The notes under the pieces were generated by a model. That model worked only from the letters and a program-made list of their open reading frames with translations. It ran no database searches and had not been told where the DNA came from. A program made the position numbers and the translations under genes. DNA of 37,236 nucleotides from JBQTJN01 sp052387095 (GTDB taxonomy: Bacteria; Pseudomonadota; Alphaproteobacteria; Micavibrionales; Micavibrionaceae): the NCBI GenBank assembly GCA_052387095.1, contig JBQTJN010000016.1, forward strand, positions 1-37,236, in the 5' to 3' direction. Position 1 is the first letter of the stretch. The number at the start of each line of letters is the position of its first letter. Positions 24,796-32,796 of the stretch are shown here, in pieces.

Positions 24796-25360
24796 TACGT
24801 GTATCCTCGCGCTGGATTTTTTTCTGCAACTGGAGAAGCCCGTAAACCAGAGCCTCCGCTGTTGGCGGGCAGCCGGGTACATAAATATCGACCGGCACGA
24901 TGCGGTCGCAGCCGCGCACAACGGAATAGGAGTAATGGTAATAACCGCCGCCATTGGCGCAGGAGCCCATGGAGATTACCCAGCGCGGCTCCGGCATCTG
25001 GTCGTAAACCTTGCGCAGCGCCGGCGCCATCTTGTTGCAGAGCGTGCCGGCAACGATCATGACATCGGACTGTCGTGGGGACGGGCGCGGGATCATGCCG
25101 AAGCGGTCGAGATCGTACCGGCTCATATAGGCATGGATCATTTCGACGGCGCAGCACGCCAGGCCAAAGGTCATCGGCCACATCGAACCGGTGCGGGCCC
25201 AGTCGAATAGATTGTCGACATTCGTGAGCAAAAATCCTTTTTCCTGCACAGTGCGGGAAAGCGCAGCGGATACGACATCCTGTTCGCATGCGGGCGGCAG
25301 CGGTACGCCTGTGCGCAACGCGTAATCAGGAGCGCGTATGGTGTATTTATCGTGGCTCAT
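24785..25360 (-). CDS. nuoB: NADH-quinone oxidoreductase subunit B
   Basis: The 20-kDa-type (PSST) subunit that holds the terminal N2 [4Fe-4S] cluster, which reduces quinone (191 residues). The ligands are C69-C70, C134 and C164, in GLACCAVEM, GSCANGGGY and YVPGCPPTAEAL. About 20 residues at the N-terminus precede the conserved region. It starts 7 bases after nuoA with a TAGGA upstream. It overlaps nuoC by 11 bases if that gene starts at TTG. Confidence 0.97.
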   Translation of the reverse strand: MSHDKYTIRAPDYALRTGVPLPPACEQDVVSAALSRTVQEKGFLLTNVDNLFDWARTGSMWPMTFGLACCAVEMIHAYMSRYDLDRFGMIPRPSPRQSDVMIVAGTLCNKMAPALRKVYDQMPEPRWVISMGSCANGGGYYHYSYSVVRGCDRIVPVDIYVPGCPPTAEALVYGLLQLQKKIQREDTRIAR

Positions 25361-25367
25361 ATTTTTC

Positions 25368-25739
25368 CTATTCCCAGTCCAGCGCGCCTTTTTTCCACTC
25401 GTAGATGAAGCCCACGGTCAGAACACCGAGAAACGCCATCATCGACCAGAATCCGAACACGCCAATATCACCGAGCGTAACCGCCCAGGGAAAAAGAAAC
25501 GCAATCTCGAGATCGAAAATAATGAACAGGAGTGTCACGAGATAGAAACGCACATCGAATTTGCCGCGCGTATCTTCGAACGCATCGAAGCCGCACTCAT
25601 AGGCCGAATTCTTTTCCGGGTCCGGATTGTGGGTCGATGTCAGGAGGGATCCGAACACGGCTGCCATCGAAATGCCCAGCGCAATGACCATGAAAATCAG
25701 AATGGGAAGATATTCGAGCAGAAGGTCTGTGGGTGCCAT
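25368..25739 (-). CDS. nuoA: NADH-quinone oxidoreductase subunit A
   Basis: Three-helix membrane subunit at the hinge of complex I (123 residues). The conserved loop KNSAYECGFDAF (with the exposed Cys) and the second-helix motif DLEIAFLFPWAV are intact. It is the first gene of the first nuo block. AAGGA lies 7 bases before the ATG. Its promoter should lie in 25740-25931, which also holds a pair of direct repeats. Confidence 0.97.
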   Translation of the reverse strand: MAPTDLLLEYLPILIFMVIALGISMAAVFGSLLTSTHNPDPEKNSAYECGFDAFEDTRGKFDVRFYLVTLLFIIFDLEIAFLFPWAVTLGDIGVFGFWSMMAFLGVLTVGFIYEWKKGALDWE

Positions 25740-25802
25740 TTTTTGATCCTTTTGAGAGCTTTAAAAGCCCGGACATGTTTTATCACCCCTCCCGGCCAAA
25801 GG

Positions 25803-25847
25803 AAACAGGGAATATTACAACTATATCAAGCGCTAAACAGGGAATAT
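25803..25847. promoter_or_regulatory. 13-base direct repeat pair upstream of nuoA
   Basis: AAACAGGGAATAT occurs at 25803-25815 and again, identically, at 25835-25847. The 32-base period is about three turns of the helix, so both copies face the same side of the DNA. They lie about 65-110 bases upstream of the nuoA ATG. A possible promoter (CTGTTT, 17 bases, TAATAT on the minus strand) overlaps them. They could be operator sites, but no known regulator motif is recognised. Confidence 0.45.
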
Positions 25848-25864
25848 GAAGATTATTAACCACC

Positions 25865-25890
25865 AGATCCCCGCTTTCGCGGGGACGCCA
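25865..25890. repeat. GC-rich REP-like hairpin
   Basis: CCCCGC (25869-25874) and GCGGGG (25879-25884) form a 6-bp stem. With flanking AGAT and ACGCC, this looks like a short or truncated copy of the palindrome class seen at 11142-11221. It lies downstream of tRNA-Asp on the minus strand and may help stop its transcription, although no T-run follows. Confidence 0.45.
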
Positions 25891-25931
25891 TTTTTCTAAA
25901 TTCACTTCGTTCATTAAGAAAAATAGGCGAA

Positions 25932-26008
25932 TGGCGCGAGCGACGGGACTCGAACCCGCGACCTCCTCCGTGACAGGGAGGCGTTCTAACCAACTGAACT
26001 ACGCCCGC
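25932..26008 (-). tRNA. tRNA-Asp (GTC)
   Basis: A 77-base tRNA with an encoded CCA end. The acceptor stem GCGGGCG pairs with CGCTCGC (one G-U), followed by discriminator G and CCA. The D-arm contains GTTCAGTTGGTTAGAAC. The anticodon stem-loop is CCTCC-CTGTCAC-GGAGG with anticodon GTC, and the T-arm is CGCGGGTTCGAGTCCCG. All four arms are complete. Confidence 0.97.
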
Positions 26009-26027
26009 AAAACCTAAGGTTCCTAGG

Positions 26028-26056
26028 TTTTTAGTGCTTCGCGGGGGCGAAATCAA
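26028..26056 (-). promoter_or_regulatory. Possible promoter of tRNA-Asp
   Basis: On the minus strand, TTGATT (26056-26051) and TAAAAA (26033-26028) are 17 bases apart, which places the start of transcription about 13 bases before the mature 5' end. The leader contains a near-perfect dyad (AAACCTAGG/CCTTAGGTTT, about 26011-26031). That dyad could alternatively be a terminator for sodC. Confidence 0.35.
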
Positions 26057-26090
26057 GCGAAACCGTAAACCCCTGCCCTATAAGCTGGTT

Positions 26091-26624
26091 TTAGGGCATT
26101 ATAGCGGCGCAAGCCTCCCGGTTTCCGGCATTGCCGCCCGGTTGGGACTTGTAGTCATCCCCGCCCGTGTGAATGACCAAAGCAGAACCATCGGCATCCA
26201 ACAGGGATTCGTCATCGCCCGGATTCAAGCTGACATCGTCATTGAGAATTTCCACTTCGGCATTGCCTTTTTCATCCACCTTTATATTCGGCATGTCGCC
26301 GGCATGATGTTTTTCATGAGCAAAACCGTGCCCATCGCTGTCCGGGTTAAAATGTTCGCCAGCATTCTCGAAACTATGTCCGGGGGAGCAATCCCCCTTT
26401 TCATGAAGATGAATAGCATGCCAGCCCGGCACGAGATTTTTCAAATTGAGACGGACCAACAACCCGGAGGCAGTCTGGCTTAGCGTGCCCTTGCCCGCAT
26501 CCTGCCCAGATGCGTTTTTGAAGGAAATGGTTTTGGATGGCAACTGTATAGCCGAATCGGCGGCAAATGCCACAGTGCCTATCAAGATCGATAGTGATGC
26601 TACGCTTAATAGGAAATTGTTCAT
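26091..26624 (-). CDS. sodC: Superoxide dismutase [Cu-Zn], periplasmic
   Basis: Converts superoxide to hydrogen peroxide and oxygen in the periplasm. The signal peptide is MNNFLLSVASLSILIGTVAF with cleavage near A20-A22. Copper ligands are H72, H74, bridging H91 and H152; zinc ligands are H99, H107 and D110. C79 and C172 form the conserved disulfide, and R169 is the active-site Arg (GNAGNREAC). The start at 26624 (177 residues) is chosen because AAGG lies 4 bases upstream and the signal peptide begins there. The frame stays open for 63 further codons upstream without any coding character. It is divergent from the DUF378 gene. Confidence 0.95.
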   Translation of the reverse strand: MNNFLLSVASLSILIGTVAFAADSAIQLPSKTISFKNASGQDAGKGTLSQTASGLLVRLNLKNLVPGWHAIHLHEKGDCSPGHSFENAGEHFNPDSDGHGFAHEKHHAGDMPNIKVDEKGNAEVEILNDDVSLNPGDDESLLDADGSALVIHTGGDDYKSQPGGNAGNREACAAIMP

Positions 26625-26752
26625 GGCGCCTTCTAATTCTTCCAATTGACCAATGACCGGCTTCAGGCTTTTGTTCCCCAGGTTCAAAGCATGCTTAAAG
26701 TCTCCATAAGAGTAATTCAGAGGAAGAGATTGGGGATAGATCCTGTAAACGC

Positions 26753-26780
26753 TTGATACACCAGTTTTTTCACATACAAT
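26753..26780 (+). promoter_or_regulatory. Putative sigma70-type promoter of the DUF378 gene
   Basis: TTGATA (26753-26758), a 16-base spacer and TACAAT (26775-26780) match the consensus at 5 of 6 positions each. The start of transcription would be near 26787, about 30 bases before the ATG. The rest of the 191-base gap to sodC shows no other feature. Confidence 0.6.
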
Positions 26781-26815
26781 GAATAGGTCTGAAACTCTTA
26801 TAAGGGACTTCACGA

Positions 26816-27028
26816 ATGAACATGCAAATTGTCAACCTTATTGCCCTCATCCTACTTTTGGTCGGGGGAATTAACTGGGGCCTCGTCGGCCTTATTAATC
26901 TCGATCTCGTGGCTGCCATTTTCGGCCCGGGTTCAGGGTTAGCACGGATTGTCTACATACTTATCGGCGTAGCTTCCGTTTATTCCATTATACTTCTCAA
27001 GCCGATGCTCAAGTTCCCGCCCAGGTAG
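26816..27028 (+). CDS. DUF378 family small membrane protein
   Basis: A 70-residue protein with two hydrophobic helices. The typical DUF378 (YuzA-like) pattern is NLIALILLLVGGINWGLVGL, then NLDLVAAIFG and a second helix ending in a short basic tail (FPPR). Function is unknown. AAGGG lies about 9 bases before the ATG; a second ATG two codons later is also possible. It has its own promoter, and the strong terminator follows 15 bases after the stop. Confidence 0.88.
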   Translation: MNMQIVNLIALILLLVGGINWGLVGLINLDLVAAIFGPGSGLARIVYILIGVASVYSIILLKPMLKFPPR

Positions 27029-27043
27029 ATTTCTCTCTTAAAG

Positions 27044-27077
27044 AAAACGCCCGGCTTTTCTTGAGCCGGGCGTTTTT
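27044..27077. terminator. Bidirectional rho-independent terminator
   Basis: AAAACGCCCGGCT and AGCCGGGCGTTTT form a perfect 13-bp stem around a 7-base loop, with a T-run after it on the plus strand and a T-rich tract on the minus strand. It lies between the convergent DUF378 gene and the 167-residue secreted protein gene and can serve both. Confidence 0.93.
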
Positions 27078-27081
27078 GATT

Positions 27082-27585
27082 CTAGCGGCGGCGATCCCAA
27101 TCACGGTCACCGTCATGGCGATCCCAGTCGCGGTCGCGATCACGGTCTCTCCTGTTCCACTGACTATATGCATTGTTGCGGTGGCGGTGGCGATGATGAT
27201 CATCATCACCGAAATTCAGATAGAAACTCAGACCTGAATTGCGTGGCGGATAGGCATAGGGATAGTAGTTAAGCGGACGTCCGTAAGAAGGCCTGTAATA
27301 ATTTCTGCGGCCATGCTTGAAATGGACCGGCTCGTGCGAAACAAGTATTACATTGGGATTGCGCGCATAGAATTCGACGAACGGGTCAACCGTTCCGCGC
27401 GTTTCCGTGATCATCCAGTCGCCATCGGGTTGCAGGCAGGCCTGGCCGTAGCCGGATTCATGGCGGCCGCCGACCATAATTTTCTTGGTATATTCCCGGC
27501 AGTAAGGCGCAGCTTGCGCGCCTTGCGGGGCAAAGAGCAGCGGCGCAAGAACGGCGCCGGCCGCGATGAGCATTTTAAGTTTCAT
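27082..27585 (-). CDS. Secreted hypothetical protein with Arg-Asp repeat tail
   Basis: A 167-residue protein with a Sec signal peptide (MKLKMLIAAGAVLAPLLFAP, cleavage near AQA-AP). A short conserved-looking domain follows (YCREYTKKIMVGGRHESGYG, then QACLQPDGDWMI), with two cysteines that may pair. This resembles a motif seen in small alphaproteobacterial envelope proteins. The middle is Tyr/Pro-rich. The C-terminus is extremely charged, with His-Arg repeats and then Arg-Asp/Trp-Asp repeats (RDRDRDWDRHDGDRDWDRRR). The start at 27585 has GAGG at 9 bases; an earlier ATG at 27603 is less likely. A 7-bp dyad (27606-27612 and 27620-27626) lies just upstream. Role unknown. Confidence 0.75.
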   Translation of the reverse strand: MKLKMLIAAGAVLAPLLFAPQGAQAAPYCREYTKKIMVGGRHESGYGQACLQPDGDWMITETRGTVDPFVEFYARNPNVILVSHEPVHFKHGRRNYYRPSYGRPLNYYPYAYPPRNSGLSFYLNFGDDDHHRHRHRNNAYSQWNRRDRDRDRDWDRHDGDRDWDRRR

Positions 27586-27656
27586 GATGTGTGTCCTCGC
27601 CATAGAATTAAGTTCGTATCTTAATTACGAGAGGGTGAGAAAAAACCTTCGGGGGG

Positions 27657-27971
27657 TTAGTAACCGCCAGCCGGACGGAAGAAATACTCGCGCTTGAAGG
27701 CCACGTCGTTGACGATATAGGTGTCATCGCCGGCAGATGCCACGACTTCGCGGTCATATTTTTCGGCATTCGGGTTGCGTTTGCTCAGCGGCACATCGCG
27801 CGACATCAGGGTCGTCTGGCGGAAATGACCGTGGGGATCATAGACAATGACGCGCCGGCGGGATGTGTCGGAGCAGACGGCATCCGCCGGGCACCAGCCA
27901 TAATTGTCGGCTTTGGCCGGAGGGCCGTATAAAGTTAAAAGGATAATTGCTATAACGAATATGTGTTTCAT
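27657..27971 (-). CDS. Secreted hypothetical protein
   Basis: A 104-residue protein with a signal peptide (MKHIFVIAIILLTLYGPPAKA) and a mature part of about 83 residues. The mature part contains two cysteines (WCPADAVC) and ends in an aromatic segment (FKREYFFRPAGGY). No family is recognised. A weak hairpin with a T-run (AACC/GGTT followed by TTTTTT on the minus strand) lies at its stop. It is followed after about 70 bases by the other secreted protein gene in the same direction. Confidence 0.7.
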   Translation of the reverse strand: MKHIFVIAIILLTLYGPPAKADNYGWCPADAVCSDTSRRRVIVYDPHGHFRQTTLMSRDVPLSKRNPNAEKYDREVVASAGDDTYIVNDVAFKREYFFRPAGGY

Positions 27972-28001
27972 GGCCTCTTATATCTCATAAAAGACCGCAT
28001 A

Positions 28002-28018
28002 TAAACAAGGAATATGAA
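28002..28018. promoter_or_regulatory. Near-copy of the nuoA upstream repeat
   Basis: TAAACAAGGAATATGAA here matches TAAACAGGGAATATGAA at 25834-25850 in 16 of 17 positions and in the same orientation. It is 31-47 bases upstream of the ATG of the 104-residue secreted protein. It may mark a shared regulatory site or simply a similar promoter element. Confidence 0.35.
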
Positions 28019-28045
28019 TTTAATTAAAATAAATCAATAGTTTAA

Positions 28046-28093
28046 CTATTTTTTTACAGGTGGTGGTTTTTTCCCAATAGGAGGCATTTTCAT
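28046..28093 (-). CDS. Possible 15-residue micro-ORF
   Basis: The ATG at 28093 is preceded by AAAGGA at 7 bases, an excellent ribosome-binding site. It opens a frame of 15 codons (MKMPPIGKKPPPVKK) ending in TAG. The predicted peptide is basic and proline-rich. Two mutually exclusive short stems upstream (GATCC/GGATC over the ribosome-binding site, ATGATC/GATCAT over the start) could control it. It lies alone in the 207-base gap between typA and the secreted protein gene. It could be a leader peptide, a small protein or chance. Confidence 0.35.
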   Translation of the reverse strand: MKMPPIGKKPPPVKK

Positions 28094-28178
28094 GATCAGA
28101 TCCTTTCACTCAAGTCCTAGGATCATTCTAACAAAAAACTAGCCTGATGGCGAATTTAGTCTCTAAACGTCTGAATCT

Positions 28179-30008
<1,830 letters not shown>

Positions 30009-30020
30009 TTTCTCTCCATC

Positions 30021-30108
30021 GTCATCCTGAGCGAAGCACCGAAGGTGCGAAGTCGAAGGATCTTCATAAGATGAAGGGCTAAGATCCCTCACATACGTTC
30101 AGGATGAC
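30021..30108. repeat. Palindromic repeat, GTCATCCTGA type, in the typA leader
   Basis: GTCATCCTGA (30021-30030) and TTCAGGATGAC (30098-30108) are inverted ends. Inner arms GGATCTTCAT and AAGATCC also match, and a small hairpin GCACC-GAA-GGTGC sits in the left arm. It ends 12 bases before the typA start codon, so any typA mRNA begun upstream would carry it as a strong 5' structure. Confidence 0.75.
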
Positions 30109-30161
30109 GGTTGTTAGTTTGGGGGGTTGTACATTAAAATCCGGCAAAATAACAGTTTTTT

Positions 30162-31199
30162 ATGGTAGAAAAGGGCATGACACGCAGGATCCCTAAAAAG
30201 TCAGTAGAAACCGAGTTTGATTCGCCCGCTTCGGCTGCGTTTATCGAGGATATTCGGGCCCTCGATGAAAGCCGCATTACGGCCGATCTGAAGGCCATCG
30301 TCCAGGAATCCGAGGATATGCGCATGAACTATATGCGCAGCGTACAAGGACGGCGCTTCATGACCATTACATTCGGCATGCTGGCGGGCCTTGCAGCAGC
30401 AGGCGGCTTCGGCTGGTTTTTCCTCATGCAATACGACCTTGAGCGTGCCCTGCTCTGTCTTGTGCCTGCATTCGTCGTGCCGCTGTTGCTGCATTTCTGG
30501 AGCGAACGGCCCATTAAACGTTACCGCCGGGATTTCAAAACCGAGTTTATGCCGCGCCTTGCGCAGGCGCTGGGCGGTTTCCGGTTTCATTCGCAGCGCG
30601 GTGTCAGTGCGAAAATTTTAGCTCATACCGGCATTGTGCCGCCGCATGAACCGTACAAGGCCGAAGATTGCTTCCTCGGCGTTTACAAGGGCGTGAAAGT
30701 TATTTTTTCCGAGGCGCGGCTTTTTACCCGCAAAAGCCGTGAGCCTGTTTTCCGCGGATTGTTTGTTTTGCTGGAACTGCCGCAATCGGTTTTCGAAGGG
30801 CACACGATTATTACCGCGGATCACCAGATGGTGAAGCAATGGAGCCTGACGCGCTGGCGAAATCTTTCGCCTGTCAAAATTGAATCCGCGAACCCCGCAT
30901 GGAACCGCTTTACGGTGTATGCGGACAAGCCCGATATTGCCAAAATTCTTTGCGGCGAGAAATTGCTGAAGGAATTATCCGAAGCCTGCGATGCCTTCGG
31001 CGGCGCAATGGCCAGCGCGGCATTTTTCGGCGGCAAATATATGTTCATGATGGTGCCTGAGAAAAAAGACATGTTCGAGGCCTGCGAGATCCATGTGCCG
31101 GTGACGGTGCGTTCTTACGCAGCTGATTTCAGGCGCGAGATTATCCGCCTGCTGGAAATCATCGATATTTTTGATATTTATAGATCCGGCACCAATTAA
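30162..31199 (+). CDS. DUF3137 domain-containing membrane protein
   Basis: A 345-residue protein with a charged N-terminal helix region and then two adjacent membrane helices (about residues 67-88 and 93-112). The large C-terminal cytoplasmic domain matches DUF3137 in its pattern (AEDCFLGVYKGVKVIFSEAR, then VFRGLFVLLELPQSVFEGHT and ENPAWNRF-like SANPAWNRFTVYADKP). Function of the family is unknown; some members sit next to LemA genes, but none is seen here. The start is uncertain: the ATG at 30162 lacks a ribosome-binding site, and the ATG at 30177 has AAGG only two bases away. It is divergent from typA and converges on ald. Confidence 0.85.
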   Translation: MVEKGMTRRIPKKSVETEFDSPASAAFIEDIRALDESRITADLKAIVQESEDMRMNYMRSVQGRRFMTITFGMLAGLAAAGGFGWFFLMQYDLERALLCLVPAFVVPLLLHFWSERPIKRYRRDFKTEFMPRLAQALGGFRFHSQRGVSAKILAHTGIVPPHEPYKAEDCFLGVYKGVKVIFSEARLFTRKSREPVFRGLFVLLELPQSVFEGHTIITADHQMVKQWSLTRWRNLSPVKIESANPAWNRFTVYADKPDIAKILCGEKLLKELSEACDAFGGAMASAAFFGGKYMFMMVPEKKDMFEACEIHVPVTVRSYAADFRREIIRLLEIIDIFDIYRSGTN

Positions 31200-31204
31200 C
31201 ATAC

Positions 31205-31298
31205 CGTCATTGCGAGAGAATGAAATGAGCGAAGCAATCCAGAGACCACATTTAAGAACTGGATTGCTTCGTCGGCCTTCAGCCTCCTCGCAATAGCG
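31205..31298. repeat. Palindromic intergenic repeat, CGTCATTGCGA type, second copy
   Basis: CGTCATTGCGAG at the left end and CTCGCAATAGCG at the right end are inverted copies; the right end differs from the 11982 copy (ATAGCG for ATGACG). The inner GAGCGAAGCAATCCAG pairs with CTGGATTGCTTCG. It fills the gap between the convergent DUF3137 gene and ald, the same kind of site as the copy at 11897-11982. Confidence 0.75.
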
Positions 31299-31305
31299 AT
31301 TGTAA

Positions 31306-32427
31306 TTAGGCAGCCAGCGCGCGCGGCTTTGCCGTGAACGGCAGGTTCAGAGATTCCGCCACGCCCTGGTGAGTTATTTCACCGTAGGCGATATTCAGAC
31401 CCGGGAGGAAATTCGGATCTTCCTGCAGCGCCTTCTTCCAGCCCTTGCCCGCCAGGTTCAGTGCATAAGGCAGGACAGCCTGGTTCAGCGCCAGTGCCGA
31501 TGTCAGCGCCACCGCGCCCGGCATATTCGCCACGCAATAATGGATAATTCCATCAACAACGTAGGTCGGCTGGTCGTGCGTCGTCGCTTTCGATGTTTCG
31601 AAGCATCCGCCCTGGTCAATCGCGATATCGACGAGCACTGCGCCCGGCATCATGGTTTTCAGCTGCGCTCTTGAAATCAGCATCGGGGCCGAAGCACCGG
31701 GGATCAGGACTGCGCCGATGACAAGATCAGCAGCCTTGATGCTGTATTCAATTTCCGAAGCGTTTGAATGCACGACATTGGCGCGGCCGCGGAAATAATC
31801 ATCGAGATAACGCATGCGTGCGGCAGATTGTTCGAGAATTGTGACATTCGCGCCGAGACCCGTTGCCATCTGCGCGGCATTGAAGCCGGCAACGCCGCCG
31901 CCGATAATAACAACCTTGGCCGGGCGGACGCCGGGCACGCCGGAAATCAGGCGGCCTGTGCCGCCCATGTGTTTTTGCAGGTAATAAGCGCCAACCTGAA
32001 CAGAAAGACGACCGGCGATTTCGCTCATCGGTGCCAGCAGCGGCAGGGATCTGCCATCCGGTCCATTGACGGTTTCGTAGGCGATGGCAACGCATTTGGA
32101 ATCCCTCAGGCCTTTTGCCTGGTCCGGATCGGCGGCGAGATGAAGATAGGTGAACAGGATCTGACCTTCGCGCAGCATCTTGCATTCGACCGGCTGCGGT
32201 TCCTTGACCTTGATGATCATGTCCGCCCAGTCAAAAACTTCCCTGGCGGTTTTGGCGATCTTCGCGCCCGCATCAATGTAATGAGAGTCCGTGAAATTGA
32301 TGCCGGCGCCGGCGCCCGTTTCGACCAGCACCTCGTGGCCCTTGCGTGTGAATTCTTTCACGCTCGCCGGCACGAGGCCGACGCGGTATTCAAGTTTCTT
32401 GATTTCCCTGGGAACGCCTATTTTCAT
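31306..32427 (-). CDS. ald: Alanine dehydrogenase
   Basis: Reversible NAD-dependent oxidative deamination of L-alanine to pyruvate and ammonia, in the cytoplasm (373 residues, normal for the family). Substrate-site residues R15, K75 (IKVKEPQ) and H96 (LHLAADP) are in place. The NAD-binding loop GGGVAG is at residues 176-181, followed by NAAQMATGLGANVTILE. AAGGAG lies 6 bases before the ATG. It stands alone, with the divergent 86-residue gene upstream and the palindromic repeat downstream. No Lrp-like regulator gene is next to it. Confidence 0.96.
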   Translation of the reverse strand: MKIGVPREIKKLEYRVGLVPASVKEFTRKGHEVLVETGAGAGINFTDSHYIDAGAKIAKTAREVFDWADMIIKVKEPQPVECKMLREGQILFTYLHLAADPDQAKGLRDSKCVAIAYETVNGPDGRSLPLLAPMSEIAGRLSVQVGAYYLQKHMGGTGRLISGVPGVRPAKVVIIGGGVAGFNAAQMATGLGANVTILEQSAARMRYLDDYFRGRANVVHSNASEIEYSIKAADLVIGAVLIPGASAPMLISRAQLKTMMPGAVLVDIAIDQGGCFETSKATTHDQPTYVVDGIIHYCVANMPGAVALTSALALNQAVLPYALNLAGKGWKKALQEDPNFLPGLNIAYGEITHQGVAESLNLPFTAKPRALAA

Positions 32428-32535
32428 GAAATCTCCTTGTTTTCCCGGGCATTATTCACCCGGGGACGATTTAGGCAAGAAATTTCTTGCTTATGTAACC
32501 TTTTTAAAATATTATTCATAATAAATAGAGTATTC

Positions 32536-32796
32536 ATGCCTTACCAATTAACAGTAATTTCTAAAAAGACATACCTCGAATATCCCGGCCCCGCCTTGGA
32601 AAGGGTTGAAGGGGATACACCGCTGTCCGCTCTTTATAAATATCTGTCGCGCCCTGAATTTGGTTACCGGGAAACCAGAGAAAAAGCTTCTGATGGCAAA
32701 ATTGAATATGGCAAATTTTTAATCAAGACAGATTTGCGCACGGCAGCTTCTGCTAAAACAGCAGCCTGCGAATATATAGCGTTACATTTATCTTAG
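32536..32796 (+). CDS. Hypothetical protein, 86 residues
   Basis: A small protein with no recognised family, signal peptide or membrane helix. It begins MPYQLTVISKKTYLEYPGPA and has a basic, Lys/Tyr-rich middle with an alanine-rich C-terminal helix (TAASAKTAACEYIALHLS). The same frame is open much further upstream, but that part is antisense to ald. The 108-base gap before this ATG is AT-rich, and the ribosome-binding site is weak (AGAG). Its last 9 bases overlap the end of gabD on the other strand. Probably real, given its codon pattern and intergenic promoter space, but unsupported by homology. Confidence 0.55.
   Translation: MPYQLTVISKKTYLEYPGPALERVEGDTPLSALYKYLSRPEFGYRETREKASDGKIEYGKFLIKTDLRTAASAKTAACEYIALHLS

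Noticed and set aside
26011..26031. Rho-independent terminator of sodC
   Set aside because: The dyad AAACCTAGG/CCTTAGGTTT has a bulge, is AT-rich, lacks a proper T-run and sits directly at the tRNA-Asp 5' end. It is noted under the tRNA promoter instead.
26625..26813. 63-codon in-frame extension upstream of sodC
   Set aside because: The signal peptide and ribosome-binding site are at 26624. The extension has no family features and overlaps the putative promoter of the DUF378 gene.
30009..30092. N-terminal extension of typA
   Set aside because: It is translated from the intergenic palindrome. TypA proteins start at the MQNQKIRNIAIIAHVDHGKT-type motif, which has its own ribosome-binding site.
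31768..32535. Long upstream part of the frame that ends at 32796
   Set aside because: It is antisense to ald. Only the part after the ATG at 32536 lies outside ald and looks like a gene.
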